A stretch of DNA of 64,000 nt from Desulfospira sp963664655. GTDB taxonomy: Bacteria > Desulfobacterota > Desulfobacteria > Desulfobacterales > Desulfobacteraceae. The notes under the pieces are model-generated. The model searched no databases and was not told the DNA's origin. It was given only the letters and a program-made list of their open reading frames with translations. Location of the stretch: positions 4,030,001-4,094,000 of the forward strand of contig OY761554.1 of the NCBI GenBank assembly GCA_963664655.2. Reading direction: 5' to 3'. The translations under genes and the position numbers were made by a program. Shown piece after piece: positions 1 to 8,143 of this stretch; positions within the stretch are counted from its first letter, which is position 1, and each line of letters begins with the position of its first letter.

Positions 1-278
1 CCCCTCTCCATTTCAGAAATATGCCGCTGTGGGATTCCAGTTAGTTCGGAAAGTTGAACCTGGGTAAGACCTTCTTTCCCCCTGGCCCCGGCCAGACTGA
101 TTCCGGGCAAATCATGCTCATTGATGTCAGGAAAGGCATCGCGCCAGGGTATACTGTCGGAGACATCCTGGAAACCAAGTCCTTTTAATAATTTTGAAGC
201 CTCTTTTTGTTTGTTGACAGGCCCAATAAAATGTAGCTCAACCGTATCAATATGGGGCTTTTTCGTGTGTTCCTGCAT
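1..278 (-). CDS. HigA-like XRE-family antitoxin (3' end outside window)
   Basis: Minus-strand reading from ATG at 278 gives about 92 residues before the window edge. The first ~60 residues form a variable N-terminal region. The visible end (LTQVQLSELTGIPQRHISEME) is a classic helix-turn-helix of the XRE/Cro type. The start overlaps the 3' end of the toxin gene (stop 247-249), as is usual in toxin-first HigBA operons. The family neutralises the toxin and represses its own operon. The C-terminal part of the helix-turn-helix domain lies beyond position 1. Confidence 0.75.
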   Translation of the reverse strand, partial: MQEHTKKPHIDTVELHFIGPVNKQKEASKLLKGLGFQDVSDSIPWRDAFPDINEHDLPGISLAGARGKEGLTQVQLSELTGIPQRHISEMER

Positions 279-524
279 AAATTACCTCTATGATTTTTAT
301 TTCTTTGTTTTTCGTTTCCCATACAGCAACATAGGTAGGCTGACCTTTTTTAGATGACAGTGGTGCCTATTTCCTGTAAGTGCTGAATAGTTTGGCCAGT
401 TTCCCCTGATGGGTCCGGATAGTTCTATTTCTCTGATCAAGGTAATAAGCTTGTTCTGTACCCTTTTGGGTAGCTGGTTAAGCTTTTTCCCTGCTTGTCT
501 TGTTATGTTAACTGTCCAGTTCAT
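247..524 (-). CDS. HigB/RelE-family toxin, requires a -1 frameshift to be full length
   Basis: The ATG at 524 opens a frame that begins MNWTVNITRQAGKKLNQLPK and reaches HCHLKK, typical of HigB/RelE-family mRNA interferases. In frame 0 it then runs into unrelated residues and stops at 297 (75 aa). In the -1 frame the expected family ending appears (GQPTYVAVWE, then IEVIYAGTHEKAPY) and stops at 247-249, giving 92 aa. The switch point is a run of six A residues followed by G at 351-345, read as CTA AAA AAG, the A_AAA_AAG slippery heptamer used by dnaX. Both halves are intact, so the gene is either expressed by programmed frameshifting or disabled by one A deletion. The antitoxin start overlaps its end. 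Confidence 0.7.
345..351 (-). promoter_or_regulatory. Candidate -1 ribosomal frameshift site A_AAA_AAG
   Basis: On the minus strand the zero-frame codons are CTA AAA AAG. Slipping back one base re-pairs both tRNAs on AAA AAA and continues with GGT CAG CCT, which restores the conserved C-terminus of the toxin. I see no strong downstream stem-loop and no obvious upstream Shine-Dalgarno-like stimulator, so the efficiency is unknown. Confidence 0.45.
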
Positions 525-575
525 ATGTATAAATATACTATTTTATGGTATTCAGATCAATATCACGTTTCAAGT

Positions 576-1079
576 TTATTTCCCACCATTGACCACTTTC
601 AATACCTGCTGGTCGTCTGCCGCTGGTTGCTCAATCCCGGCCTGTTCAAGCATCCATTTTTCAATTTTGACATGCCACATTCTAAGAAGATCAATGGGGC
701 GTTTCCGGTAATGTTTTTCAGCCGTGGCAGATGGTTTGTGCCCCATGATTTGGGCGACTATCCCGGCGGGAACTTCTATCCATTCACTTAGGGTGCCAAA
801 AGAGCACCGCAATCCATGAAGGGTTAAGTCCGGTATCCCTGCCACGGCAAGCGCCCTATTATGTGGGATTCTTGGCTCCTGAATCCTGCCGGATTTTGAC
901 TTGGGACTGCTGAAAACCCATTGGTTACGCCTGGGTAATGAATGGAGAAGGTAAACCACATACGGGGGCAGGGGGATTGTCCGTTCCCCCCCCAACCTCT
1001 GGTGGAGGACCCTAACAGGTTCTACCGATACCGGGTAAAATAATATAGGTTCATCCTCCGGGAAAGCCCCGAAAGGCAA
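576..1079 (-). pseudogene. Tyrosine recombinase/phage integrase, C-terminal fragment
   Basis: About 167 residues match the catalytic half of a tyrosine integrase: TLHGLRCSFGT (the H-x-x-R box), an MGHKP motif and AEKHY carrying the nucleophile tyrosine. The N-terminal core-binding domain and the first catalytic arginine are absent. The reading starts directly next to the 3' end of the subtilase gene, so the front was probably deleted. The surviving part keeps the C-terminal motifs, but a protein of this length should not recombine DNA. It is likely a relic of an element that once brought in the adjacent toxin-antitoxin pair. Confidence 0.75.
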
Positions 1080-1092
1080 GCAGGAGATGATG

Positions 1093-2475
1093 CTAATCCG
1101 AACTCATCAGCGCTTTGGCGTCAATGGTTTTGGCATCCGGGTGTTTTCTTAAATAAGCGGCTATTTTACCGGCAAGGTAGGCGGTGGAGATGGAGGTGCC
1201 GGCATAGGTACCCGGGTTCCCGTCGCTGCCCACGGGAAGGCTGGCAAATCCGGGGGCGGCCAGGTCCACAAAATCCCCGTAATTGGACATTTCCCAGGCC
1301 TTGCCGTCGGGCCCTAATGCAGATACGGCGATCACGGACTCATAGGCAGCCGGATACACGGGATCTCCGGTAGGGGAGTTGCCGGCGGCGGCCACCACCA
1401 CCAGCCCCTTTGAGGCCGCATAGTTGACGGCTGCTTCCAGAAAGGCAGAGTCTGTTTCAGATCCCCAGCTTAAGCTTAACACCTTTGCCTGGTTTTCCAG
1501 GGCATATTCAATGCTGGCCATGAGGGTGGTCGTTGAGGTAAACCCATTGTCGTCAAAGGCTTTAACCGACAGAACCGGATTGGAAAACTCGCCGGACGCC
1601 ACCCCCATGGGCGACACCTGGCCTGAGGCGATCAACGCCATCTGGGTGCCGTGGCCCACATGGTCGGAAATGGAACTGTCCGGATCTACAGCATCAAAGC
1701 TTCCCTGGATATACCCCTGGGATGCATAGGTTTCCATCAGGCCGGTGTCCAGGACAGCCACAGCAAAAGTAGATTCTGCGGGCTGTGTGTCTGACAGGGG
1801 GGCTGCCTTAAAGAAGTCATCAAGCCCCACCACCTTGGGCGCGCTCCCGGCCCTGTAGGCATAATCCGGTTCTGCCGTGCCCGCGATCCCTTCCTGCTGA
1901 AGTTTGTTCAGCACCGCGTTAAGATCCCCGGAATCGGATAAAATCAGGGCATAAATCCCCAAATGCGGGTTGACCGTTTCAATTCTGGCCTTTAATTGCT
2001 CAAGCAGCTTGTTGATTTTCCGGGTGGAAACCGTCTGGTTAAATGTCAGCAGAATCCGGTTTCTCACATAATAGGCGCCGGTATCCGGATCTTGAACAAC
2101 GTCCAGGGATTTGGAAGATTGAATGGACCGGGCAAGGTCTATTTTTCCGGGCCTGAATATAACGATTTCAGAAAGTTCTATCGCCCCGTCCGGGGATTTG
2201 GTCCAGATATACGAATGGTTAAGGCCGGCCAGGATTTCATCAAAGCCGGCCTGGACTTCCCGGCGGGTGAATTGCACCGTGATCAAGGGATTGATCCCCG
2301 GGTCAATCTTAACGGTAATGCCGGCCATGGCCGCCTGTTTAAGCAGTTCCTGAAGCGGGGTCTGCCGGGCTGACAGGGATATGGTGTTATTTGAGATCGT
2401 TAGAGAAGCGGCCTGGCAGGCCGTCGCTGCAATCAACAGAACCAAAAAAGGAATACCACAACATATCGTTTTCAT
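1093..2475 (-). CDS. Secreted S8 subtilisin-like protease with N-terminal STN domain
   Basis: From ATG at 2475 the protein starts with a signal peptide (MKTICCGIPFLVLLIAATAC); a TTG at 2499 would add eight residues. Next comes an STN-like segment (LTISNNTISLSARQTPLQEL, ~25-95), as in secretin and TonB-receptor N-termini, then a prodomain-like stretch (~120-215). The peptidase S8 domain has Asp in VAVLDTG, His in DHVGHGTQ and Ser in GTSISTA. It is about 460 aa and ends soon after the Ser block. It is expected to be exported to the periplasm or beyond. It lies divergent to the type II secretion operon and could be a substrate or processing partner, which is inference only. Confidence 0.85.
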   Translation of the reverse strand: MKTICCGIPFLVLLIAATACQAASLTISNNTISLSARQTPLQELLKQAAMAGITVKIDPGINPLITVQFTRREVQAGFDEILAGLNHSYIWTKSPDGAIELSEIVIFRPGKIDLARSIQSSKSLDVVQDPDTGAYYVRNRILLTFNQTVSTRKINKLLEQLKARIETVNPHLGIYALILSDSGDLNAVLNKLQQEGIAGTAEPDYAYRAGSAPKVVGLDDFFKAAPLSDTQPAESTFAVAVLDTGLMETYASQGYIQGSFDAVDPDSSISDHVGHGTQMALIASGQVSPMGVASGEFSNPVLSVKAFDDNGFTSTTTLMASIEYALENQAKVLSLSWGSETDSAFLEAAVNYAASKGLVVVAAAGNSPTGDPVYPAAYESVIAVSALGPDGKAWEMSNYGDFVDLAAPGFASLPVGSDGNPGTYAGTSISTAYLAGKIAAYLRKHPDAKTIDAKALMSSD

Positions 2476-2499
2476 AAGTTTATCCAGATTATGATACAA

Positions 2500-2779
2500 G
2501 ACCCCTTTATTTTAACGGTTTGTTCCGGTAAAGACTATGCTTTTTTTCTAAATCAAGGTTGGATGAGGCCGGATTCACGGGTTTTATGCAAGGTTACCAT
2601 ATTGTAATGTATAAGGCTTTGATTAGCTAAATATACCCAATGGGCGCAAAAGCGGCTGATATCATTGAAAGACCCTGCCCGGCTTGTGTTCTGAACGAGC
2701 CCAAGGGTTCTTTACTTGGCCCATAAATAGTGGTAAGAGTTTTTAATGTTTATATTTCACGATTAAAAGAGAGTATTCC
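2500..2779. other. Intergenic region between divergent subtilase and gsp operon
   Basis: About 280 bp without a coding frame, AT-rich towards gspG. It must hold the promoters for both divergent units. I could not choose a convincing -35/-10 pair. A weak TTTACT/TAAGAG-like arrangement near 2711-2740 is the best I see for gspG. Confidence 0.4.
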
Positions 2780-3274
2780 ATGAGTAATGTGTATTTAAAA
2801 CCCGTTTGCTTAAGCGCTGGGAAGACCCTGCCGGAAGGACTGATCACCGGTGAAAAAGGGTTTTCTTTTCTTGAATTGATGGTGGTTGTGGTTATTCTGG
2901 GAATTCTGGCCACTTATGTCGCCCCAAGATTTTTAGGGCGGACCGATGATGCCAAGATCGTCAAGGCCAAACTCGATATTTCCTCTATTGAAACGGCACT
3001 TAAGCTGTACAAGCTGGATAACGGCAATTATCCCACAACAGAACAGGGGCTTCAGGCATTGGTGGAAAAACCCGCCTCCGAGCCGGTCCCGAACAACTGG
3101 AGTGAAAAGGGGTACCTGGAAAAAGGAAAGGTTGCCAAAGATCCCTGGGGCAAAGAATATGTTTATCTGTCCCCGGGTGTGCATGACGATTATGACCTGC
3201 TCAGCTATGGGGCTGACGGTGCATCCGGAGGCGAAGGGAAGAACTCGGATATCAACTCCTGGGAGATTGAATAA
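2780..3274 (+). CDS. gspG: Type II secretion major pseudopilin GspG
   Basis: The 164-aa protein has a long leader ending in a glycine, then the type IV pilin signature FSFLELMVVVVILGILATYV with Glu at +5, so prepilin peptidase should cut after GEKG. The C-terminal half carries the GspG hallmarks: YKLDNGNYPTTEQGLQALV, the DPWG(K)EY loop and DYDLLSYGADG, the calcium-binding region. GspG polymerises into the periplasmic pseudopilus that pushes substrates through the secretin. It is the first gene of a tightly packed operon (gspH follows after 3 bp). The leader is about 27 residues, longer than usual. Confidence 0.96.
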   Translation: MSNVYLKPVCLSAGKTLPEGLITGEKGFSFLELMVVVVILGILATYVAPRFLGRTDDAKIVKAKLDISSIETALKLYKLDNGNYPTTEQGLQALVEKPASEPVPNNWSEKGYLEKGKVAKDPWGKEYVYLSPGVHDDYDLLSYGADGASGGEGKNSDINSWEIE

Positions 3275-3313
3275 CCGTTGCCGGCAGCCCGAAGCCAAGT
3301 TTTTGACTCCCCC

Positions 3314-3853
3314 ATGCCCGTGAGGGCGGATTGCCTTTTTCACCGGGTCCCGGCGGGAAGAACGGCCGGGTTTACCCTCATTGAGCTGATCGTGGTGTTA
3401 AGTATTCTGGCCGGGCTTCTGGTGTTTTCCCTGCCGGTGTTCCGGAAAGTTGACCTGTTTTCCAATACCGACACCCAGGCCGGACAGATTGCCCGGCTGG
3501 TCAATGACCTGAAAAACAGGGCAATGGAAAATAATACCGATATTATTTTGCATGTGGAAACCGCCGGCCAGATGATCTGGGTCAGTACGGAAGGCATGGA
3601 TGAAGACGCATTGGAAGAGGCCCGGAGCAGCGGATTTTCCCTTCCCGACGGTCTGGTGATTCTGGATGTGGAATTTCCCGATGCCAAACAAAGCTCAGCA
3701 GATTACCAGATCCGGTTCCGCAAACAGGGGTACTCTGATTTTGCCCTGATCCATATGAACAGCGGTGAAGATAATTTGACTTTGAAAATCGAGCCTTTTA
3801 TTTCAAAGGCCCTGCTTTTGGATGAACATGTTTCCTTTGAGGACTGTATCTGA
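3314..3853 (+). CDS. gspH: Type II secretion minor pseudopilin GspH
   Basis: About 179 aa from ATG 3314; a TTG at 3278, just after gspG, is an alternative upstream start. The prepilin signature AGFTLIELIVVLSILAGLLV has Glu at +5, and the soluble domain is rich in short beta strands, as in GspH/FimT. GspH caps or primes the pseudopilus together with GspI, J and K. The end of the gene overlaps gspI by about 30 bp, which suggests translational coupling. The identification rests on operon order and the FimT-like signature, since GspH sequences diverge widely. Confidence 0.88.
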   Translation: MPVRADCLFHRVPAGRTAGFTLIELIVVLSILAGLLVFSLPVFRKVDLFSNTDTQAGQIARLVNDLKNRAMENNTDIILHVETAGQMIWVSTEGMDEDALEEARSSGFSLPDGLVILDVEFPDAKQSSADYQIRFRKQGYSDFALIHMNSGEDNLTLKIEPFISKALLLDEHVSFEDCI

Positions 3854-4292
3854 CGTTTACCGGGGTTTGAAGGGGTACCGATCCCATGGTGTCCCGCCTG
3901 CCGCCCAAGGATTTACCCTTCTTGAGGTTATGATTGCCGTCTCCATTATTGCGCTGGTGTTTGTCTCCGTTTTCCGGATGGTGTCGGGCACTGTCCGGCT
4001 GGCCCAGGCCGGAAGGTTCAATACCCTGGCACCGGTGCTGGCGTCACAGATTTTGGGGCAGATAGAGCTGGATCTTGAGGATTTTACCCAGACCTCCGGG
4101 GACTTTGGGGAAGATCAGCCCGGGTATAAGTGGACGTGCAGCATTTCAGAGCAGGAACTGGACCTGGATGCACTGGATTTTATCGACAAAGAAAAGAGTG
4201 AGAACTTTAAAAAAATTGTTGTCACGGTTATGGACAATCAGGAAGAGCGCAAATTCGAGGTCACCACATGGCGGTATGTTTTTGAAGAATAG
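3822..4292 (+). CDS. gspI: Type II secretion minor pseudopilin GspI
   Basis: The 156-aa protein has a 29-residue leader and then QGFTLLEVMIAVSIIALVFV, a standard prepilin N-terminus with Glu+5. GspI is the central minor pseudopilin that nucleates the GspI-J-K tip complex. Size and order (H-I-J-K) fit. It overlaps gspH at the front and gspJ at the back, so the four genes are probably translated as a coupled block. The C-terminal VTVMDNQEERKFEVTTWRY matches the short beta-sheet region of the family. Confidence 0.9.
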   Translation: MNMFPLRTVSDVYRGLKGYRSHGVPPAAQGFTLLEVMIAVSIIALVFVSVFRMVSGTVRLAQAGRFNTLAPVLASQILGQIELDLEDFTQTSGDFGEDQPGYKWTCSISEQELDLDALDFIDKEKSENFKKIVVTVMDNQEERKFEVTTWRYVFEE

Positions 4293-4977
4293 ACCTCCCA
4301 TAACGGCAGACAGCGGGTTCACACTATTGGAAATTCTCATTGCCGTGGTGCTGCTGTCCATTGTGATGACCGCTTTGTTTTCCTCTTTCAGGGCCTTTGC
4401 CCTGTCCAGCGATAAAATCAAAAATGACATCACCCGGGATGAAAAAATTCAAGGGGCGTTAAAGCGGATTTACCTGGACCTTCAAGGGGTGTTTGTGCTT
4501 CAAGAGCCCCGGTATCAGAAACCTGAATTCAATGATGACCCAGACCCCTTCAGGTTTGTCTGTGAAAATGAAACCATAGACGGGCATACCGCGGCCACCC
4601 TGGTATTTGCATCCCTGGCCCATGCCTATACCGGATCCGATGCCCGTTCCGGGGTGGCAAGGATTGCCTATTATGTCAAAAAAGATAAAGACAATAACTA
4701 TAACCTTTACCGGGCCGATGCCCTGTACCCGTTTCCCGATGAAGTTCAATCCTGTGCCGATCCCATCCTCTGCCGTGATATTGCCGGGTTTGAAGCCACC
4801 TTTACCAATGCCGGCGGGGATGAATTTGAAGCGTGGAACTCGGATGATGACGAATTTAATTATATGGTTCCTTCCGGGGTGAATTTAAAAATCACCTTTG
4901 CCCCGGATTCCAACGGCCATGAACAAACTTTCCAAACCTTTATTCTCCTTGCTTCAGGAAGGGACGCCATTGAGTAA
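4276..4977 (+). CDS. gspJ: Type II secretion minor pseudopilin GspJ
   Basis: I chose ATG 4276, which overlaps the end of gspI by 17 bp and gives a short leader (MFLKNRPPITADS) before GFTLLEILIAVVLLSIVMT. The product is 233 aa, as expected for GspJ. The reading frame is open further upstream, but that part is a shadow of gspI. The soluble domain has the GspJ-like RIAYYVKKDKDNNYNLYR strand pair. GspJ forms the pseudopilus tip with GspI and GspK. Confidence 0.9.
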   Translation: MFLKNRPPITADSGFTLLEILIAVVLLSIVMTALFSSFRAFALSSDKIKNDITRDEKIQGALKRIYLDLQGVFVLQEPRYQKPEFNDDPDPFRFVCENETIDGHTAATLVFASLAHAYTGSDARSGVARIAYYVKKDKDNNYNLYRADALYPFPDEVQSCADPILCRDIAGFEATFTNAGGDEFEAWNSDDDEFNYMVPSGVNLKITFAPDSNGHEQTFQTFILLASGRDAIE

Positions 4978-6169
4978 GACTGCCGCCAAAACCTTCACAG
5001 ATCCGGCTCAGAATGAACACCCCTGCCGTAAAATCCGGTTTAACCCCTGGCAGATTCTGAACAATGACAAGGGCGTGGCCCTGCTCATTACCCTGGGGGT
5101 GGTGGTTGTTCTGGTGGCCGGGGCCCTTCAGCTGGGCAAATACACCGGTGATTCGGTCATGGAAGGTCTGGTGCTCAAAGACCGGTTCAAGGCCGAGCAG
5201 ACGGCCCGGTCCGGCATAGAACTGGCCAGGATGATTCTATCCCAGGATGCGGAAAAAACCGATGTGGACTCTATCCAGGAAGACTGGGCAGACCCGGTAA
5301 AACTGAATATGGCCGCCGCCCTGATGATGGGCAAAGAAGGGGTCCTTGAAATTAAAATTACAGATGAGCTGTCCAAGATTCAGGTCAATGCCCTGATCAG
5401 TGAGTACCCGGGAAACCAGATCAATGCCGACCAGCAGCGGATTCTGGAAAACTTTTTTAACCTTCGGTTTTCCAGTGACAAGTCCGGGGATGAAAGGGAT
5501 GCCTTAGAAATTATCAACTGTATGAAGGACTGGCTGGATGCCAATGATGATGATGCGGTGTCCGGGCTGACCGGGGCGGAATCGGATTATTATCAAAAGC
5601 TTGATCCCTCCTATGAGTGCGCCAACGGCCCCTTTAACCGGATTGAGGAATTGTTCAGCGTCAAAGGGGTAACACCGGATGTTCTGGCCAATGCCAATGA
5701 GGACGATGAAGAGGCCGGCGAAGGGGCAGACACCGACTCCCCGGAGCAGCTCAGCGACTATTTTACCGTGTATGGATTAAGTGATGATAAAGGAGAGCAG
5801 GGCGGTTTTCAGTATACCGGGAAAGTGAATATCAATACCGCCGGCCTGGCCGTGCTTGAAGCCATGCTGCCCGAAGGGATGGAAGACATGGCCGCCGACA
5901 TTGTGGACTTTCGGCAGGAACGGACCGAAGATGACGATGCCTATGTCAACGCCCTTGACAAGGGGTGGTATAAAAGCGTTATTTCTTTGTCGGAAACTGA
6001 ACAAAAGGCCGTGGACACTTTGATCACCTATTCAAGCGATCTTTTCCGGGTGGACACCATTGCCCGGGAAAATAATTCTCAGGTGGCGCTGACGGCCATT
6101 CTCAAAAGGGAAAAAGCTCAGGAATCTAAGAAATGGATGTGCCGCATTATACAGCTGGAAAGGATATAG
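4919..6169 (+). CDS. gspK: Type II secretion minor pseudopilin GspK
   Basis: Starting at ATG 4919 inside the end of gspJ, the protein is 416 aa. A ~50-residue leader precedes DKGVALLITLGVVVVLVAGA, the GspK variant of the prepilin signature that lacks Glu+5. The large soluble domain includes the conserved NINTAGLAVLEAML segment (GspK SAM-like/helix-hairpin-helix region) and acidic stretches such as NANEDDEEAGEG. GspK tops the pseudopilus and limits its growth. A TTG at 4898 is another possible start. The leader is long compared with E. coli GspK. Confidence 0.93.
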   Translation: MNKLSKPLFSLLQEGTPLSKTAAKTFTDPAQNEHPCRKIRFNPWQILNNDKGVALLITLGVVVVLVAGALQLGKYTGDSVMEGLVLKDRFKAEQTARSGIELARMILSQDAEKTDVDSIQEDWADPVKLNMAAALMMGKEGVLEIKITDELSKIQVNALISEYPGNQINADQQRILENFFNLRFSSDKSGDERDALEIINCMKDWLDANDDDAVSGLTGAESDYYQKLDPSYECANGPFNRIEELFSVKGVTPDVLANANEDDEEAGEGADTDSPEQLSDYFTVYGLSDDKGEQGGFQYTGKVNINTAGLAVLEAMLPEGMEDMAADIVDFRQERTEDDDAYVNALDKGWYKSVISLSETEQKAVDTLITYSSDLFRVDTIARENNSQVALTAILKREKAQESKKWMCRIIQLERI

Positions 6170-6172
6170 GGA

Positions 6173-7600
6173 ATGGACGGTCCGATGTTGCGCCTTGATT
6201 TGAGTGACCATGGGATCACTGCCTGGGTGGAGGACCGGGGCGGGGCGGCCCTGGGCCAGGAACCCGTCACCGTTTTGTTTGAAGACCTGCCCGAACCATT
6301 GGAACCGCCCCAGAACCAGGAACAAACCGCCGATCCTTTTGACCGGGCCATGGAAATCATGGTCACCCGCCTGGACCTGTCCCAATGCAGCAGGGCCGTT
6401 ATTGAGGTGCCGTCGGTCTGGGTCAGTTTCCGGGCGGCCGATCTTCCCTTTTCATCGCCCAAAAAGATCCGCCAGGTGCTGGAATTTGAGTTAGAGCCCC
6501 TCCTTCCCATAAGCCATGAAGCCTATATTTCAGATTTTCTGGCCGTAAAAAGTAAAACCGGGGCCGGCCCGATTCTAACGGCGTCCATTGCAGAATCCAG
6601 GATTGAAAAAATCTGTAACTGCCTGGACGGTTATGGCATCAAGCCCCATCTGATATTTCCCAAGGGCACCACGGCCGCCGTCAGGATGCTTCAAGGCCTT
6701 GACCCGGATGCAAACCATGCGGTTCTTTTCGTGACGGACCAAGAGGCCGTTATCCTCCTTTCTTGTGGCGGGGTTCCGTGCGCCGTACGTTCCTTTCGTG
6801 CGGCCGGGGTATCCTTTGAATTCATCTGTCTTAAGCTGAAACAGACCATTTTGGGATTCAATCAGCAGCGGGGAACCAGACGGTTTTTTAATATTCTGGT
6901 CTGCTCTCAACGCCGCACGGCCCAGGAAGACCTGAAGACCTGTGAATCTGTGTTTAATCCCAAAGGGGTTTCTGCCGCAGAAAATGTTTCCGATCTGACC
7001 CTGCAGGACATTTCGTTGCTTAGAAAACAAAAACGGCTCTTCAACTTCTGCCAGGGAATATACGGGGCCACATCCCCTTTAAAAAAACATTTGAGCGCCA
7101 TTATCACCACCGCAGTTTTGCTGGTTCTGGTATTCGGCTTTTTTATGGCCGGCACGGCCATGGACAGCGCCGGATTATCGGACCGGATCGCCGCCGTTGA
7201 TGCCCGGGCCATGGAAATTTACAAACAGTCTTTTCCCAAACAAAAAACCATCCAGGACCCGTATCTTCAAATGAAGGCCAATGTCAAAGCGGCCCTCAAG
7301 CAGTCGTCTGCCAATGGAAAGGATTCATCCGATACCGTTGCCTTTAAAACCGTTGAAATTATCAATTTTCTTTCAACGGCCATTGATTCATCCATTGACG
7401 TGGATATATCCAGATTTTTATACAACAGCGGGAAAATCGTTTTGTCCGGATCAACCGACAATTTCAATAATGTGAACAATATAAAAAGCAGAATCGAGGC
7501 GGTTCCCATGTTCAAAACAGTGGAGATCAGCAGTGCGGCCGCAGATAAAAAGGATAAGCAGGAAAACCGGGTAAATTTTAAATTTATCATAGAAATGTGA
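6173..7600 (+). CDS. gspL: Type II secretion inner-membrane platform protein GspL
   Basis: The 475-aa protein follows gspK after 3 bp. The N-terminal ~270 residues form the cytoplasmic actin-like domain (IEVPSVWVSFRAADLPFSS, then FELEPLLP). A single membrane segment lies around 310-335 (TTAVLLVLVFGFFMAGTAM), followed by a periplasmic ferredoxin-like domain ending FKTVEISSAAADKKDKQENR. GspL recruits the GspE ATPase to the membrane and pairs with GspM. The frame stop overlaps the start region of gspM, indicating coupling. Confidence 0.9.
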   Translation: MDGPMLRLDLSDHGITAWVEDRGGAALGQEPVTVLFEDLPEPLEPPQNQEQTADPFDRAMEIMVTRLDLSQCSRAVIEVPSVWVSFRAADLPFSSPKKIRQVLEFELEPLLPISHEAYISDFLAVKSKTGAGPILTASIAESRIEKICNCLDGYGIKPHLIFPKGTTAAVRMLQGLDPDANHAVLFVTDQEAVILLSCGGVPCAVRSFRAAGVSFEFICLKLKQTILGFNQQRGTRRFFNILVCSQRRTAQEDLKTCESVFNPKGVSAAENVSDLTLQDISLLRKQKRLFNFCQGIYGATSPLKKHLSAIITTAVLLVLVFGFFMAGTAMDSAGLSDRIAAVDARAMEIYKQSFPKQKTIQDPYLQMKANVKAALKQSSANGKDSSDTVAFKTVEIINFLSTAIDSSIDVDISRFLYNSGKIVLSGSTDNFNNVNNIKSRIEAVPMFKTVEISSAAADKKDKQENRVNFKFIIEM

Positions 7601-7605
7601 TTGTT

Positions 7606-8142
7606 ATGCCGAACCTTTCAAAACGTGAAATAATGGTCTTAAGCCTTGGCGTCGGCTTTCTGGTGATTTTTTTCGGGATACAGCTGGGCATTGCCCCGGT
7701 GTTTGAAAAGCGGGACAATCTGACCCGGATACTTTCTGACCGGCAGAAGGGCCTTGAGGAAATGACCCTGTTAAGCCGGCAATATGCCAAGGCGGTGGGA
7801 AGCCAGGACCTTCATGCCGGGGATCTGGCCCGCAGGACAAAAGGATTTTCATTGTTTTCCTTTTTAGACACCCAGGCCGAACAAAGCGGGGTTAAGGCCA
7901 ATGTGGCCTATATGAAGCCCTTTACCCGGAAACTGGATAAATCCGAGCATTCCCTTTCCACGGTTAAGGTCAAACTGACCGGGGTTTATCTTAAAAACCT
8001 GATGGATTTTCTTTTCAGGATTGAATCATCCGCCAATGCCGTTGACATCACCTCCCTTTCGTTGACAAAGACGGGAAAGGAGCAAAAAACCATGGATGCG
8101 GTCATTGAAACCCAAACCCTGATGCTCAAGGACACCCCCTGA
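7606..8142 (+). CDS. gspM: Type II secretion protein GspM
   Basis: 178 aa from ATG 7606; a GTG at 7597 overlapping the gspL stop is an alternative. A short cytoplasmic start (PNLSKREIM) precedes one membrane helix (VLSLGVGFLVIFFGIQLGI), a coiled-coil-like linker and a periplasmic ferredoxin-like fold ending VDITSLSLTKTG. This is the layout of GspM, the partner of GspL in the assembly platform. Sequence conservation in this family is low, so operon position carries much of the weight. Confidence 0.85.
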   Translation: MPNLSKREIMVLSLGVGFLVIFFGIQLGIAPVFEKRDNLTRILSDRQKGLEEMTLLSRQYAKAVGSQDLHAGDLARRTKGFSLFSFLDTQAEQSGVKANVAYMKPFTRKLDKSEHSLSTVKVKLTGVYLKNLMDFLFRIESSANAVDITSLSLTKTGKEQKTMDAVIETQTLMLKDTP

Positions 8143-8143
8143 C

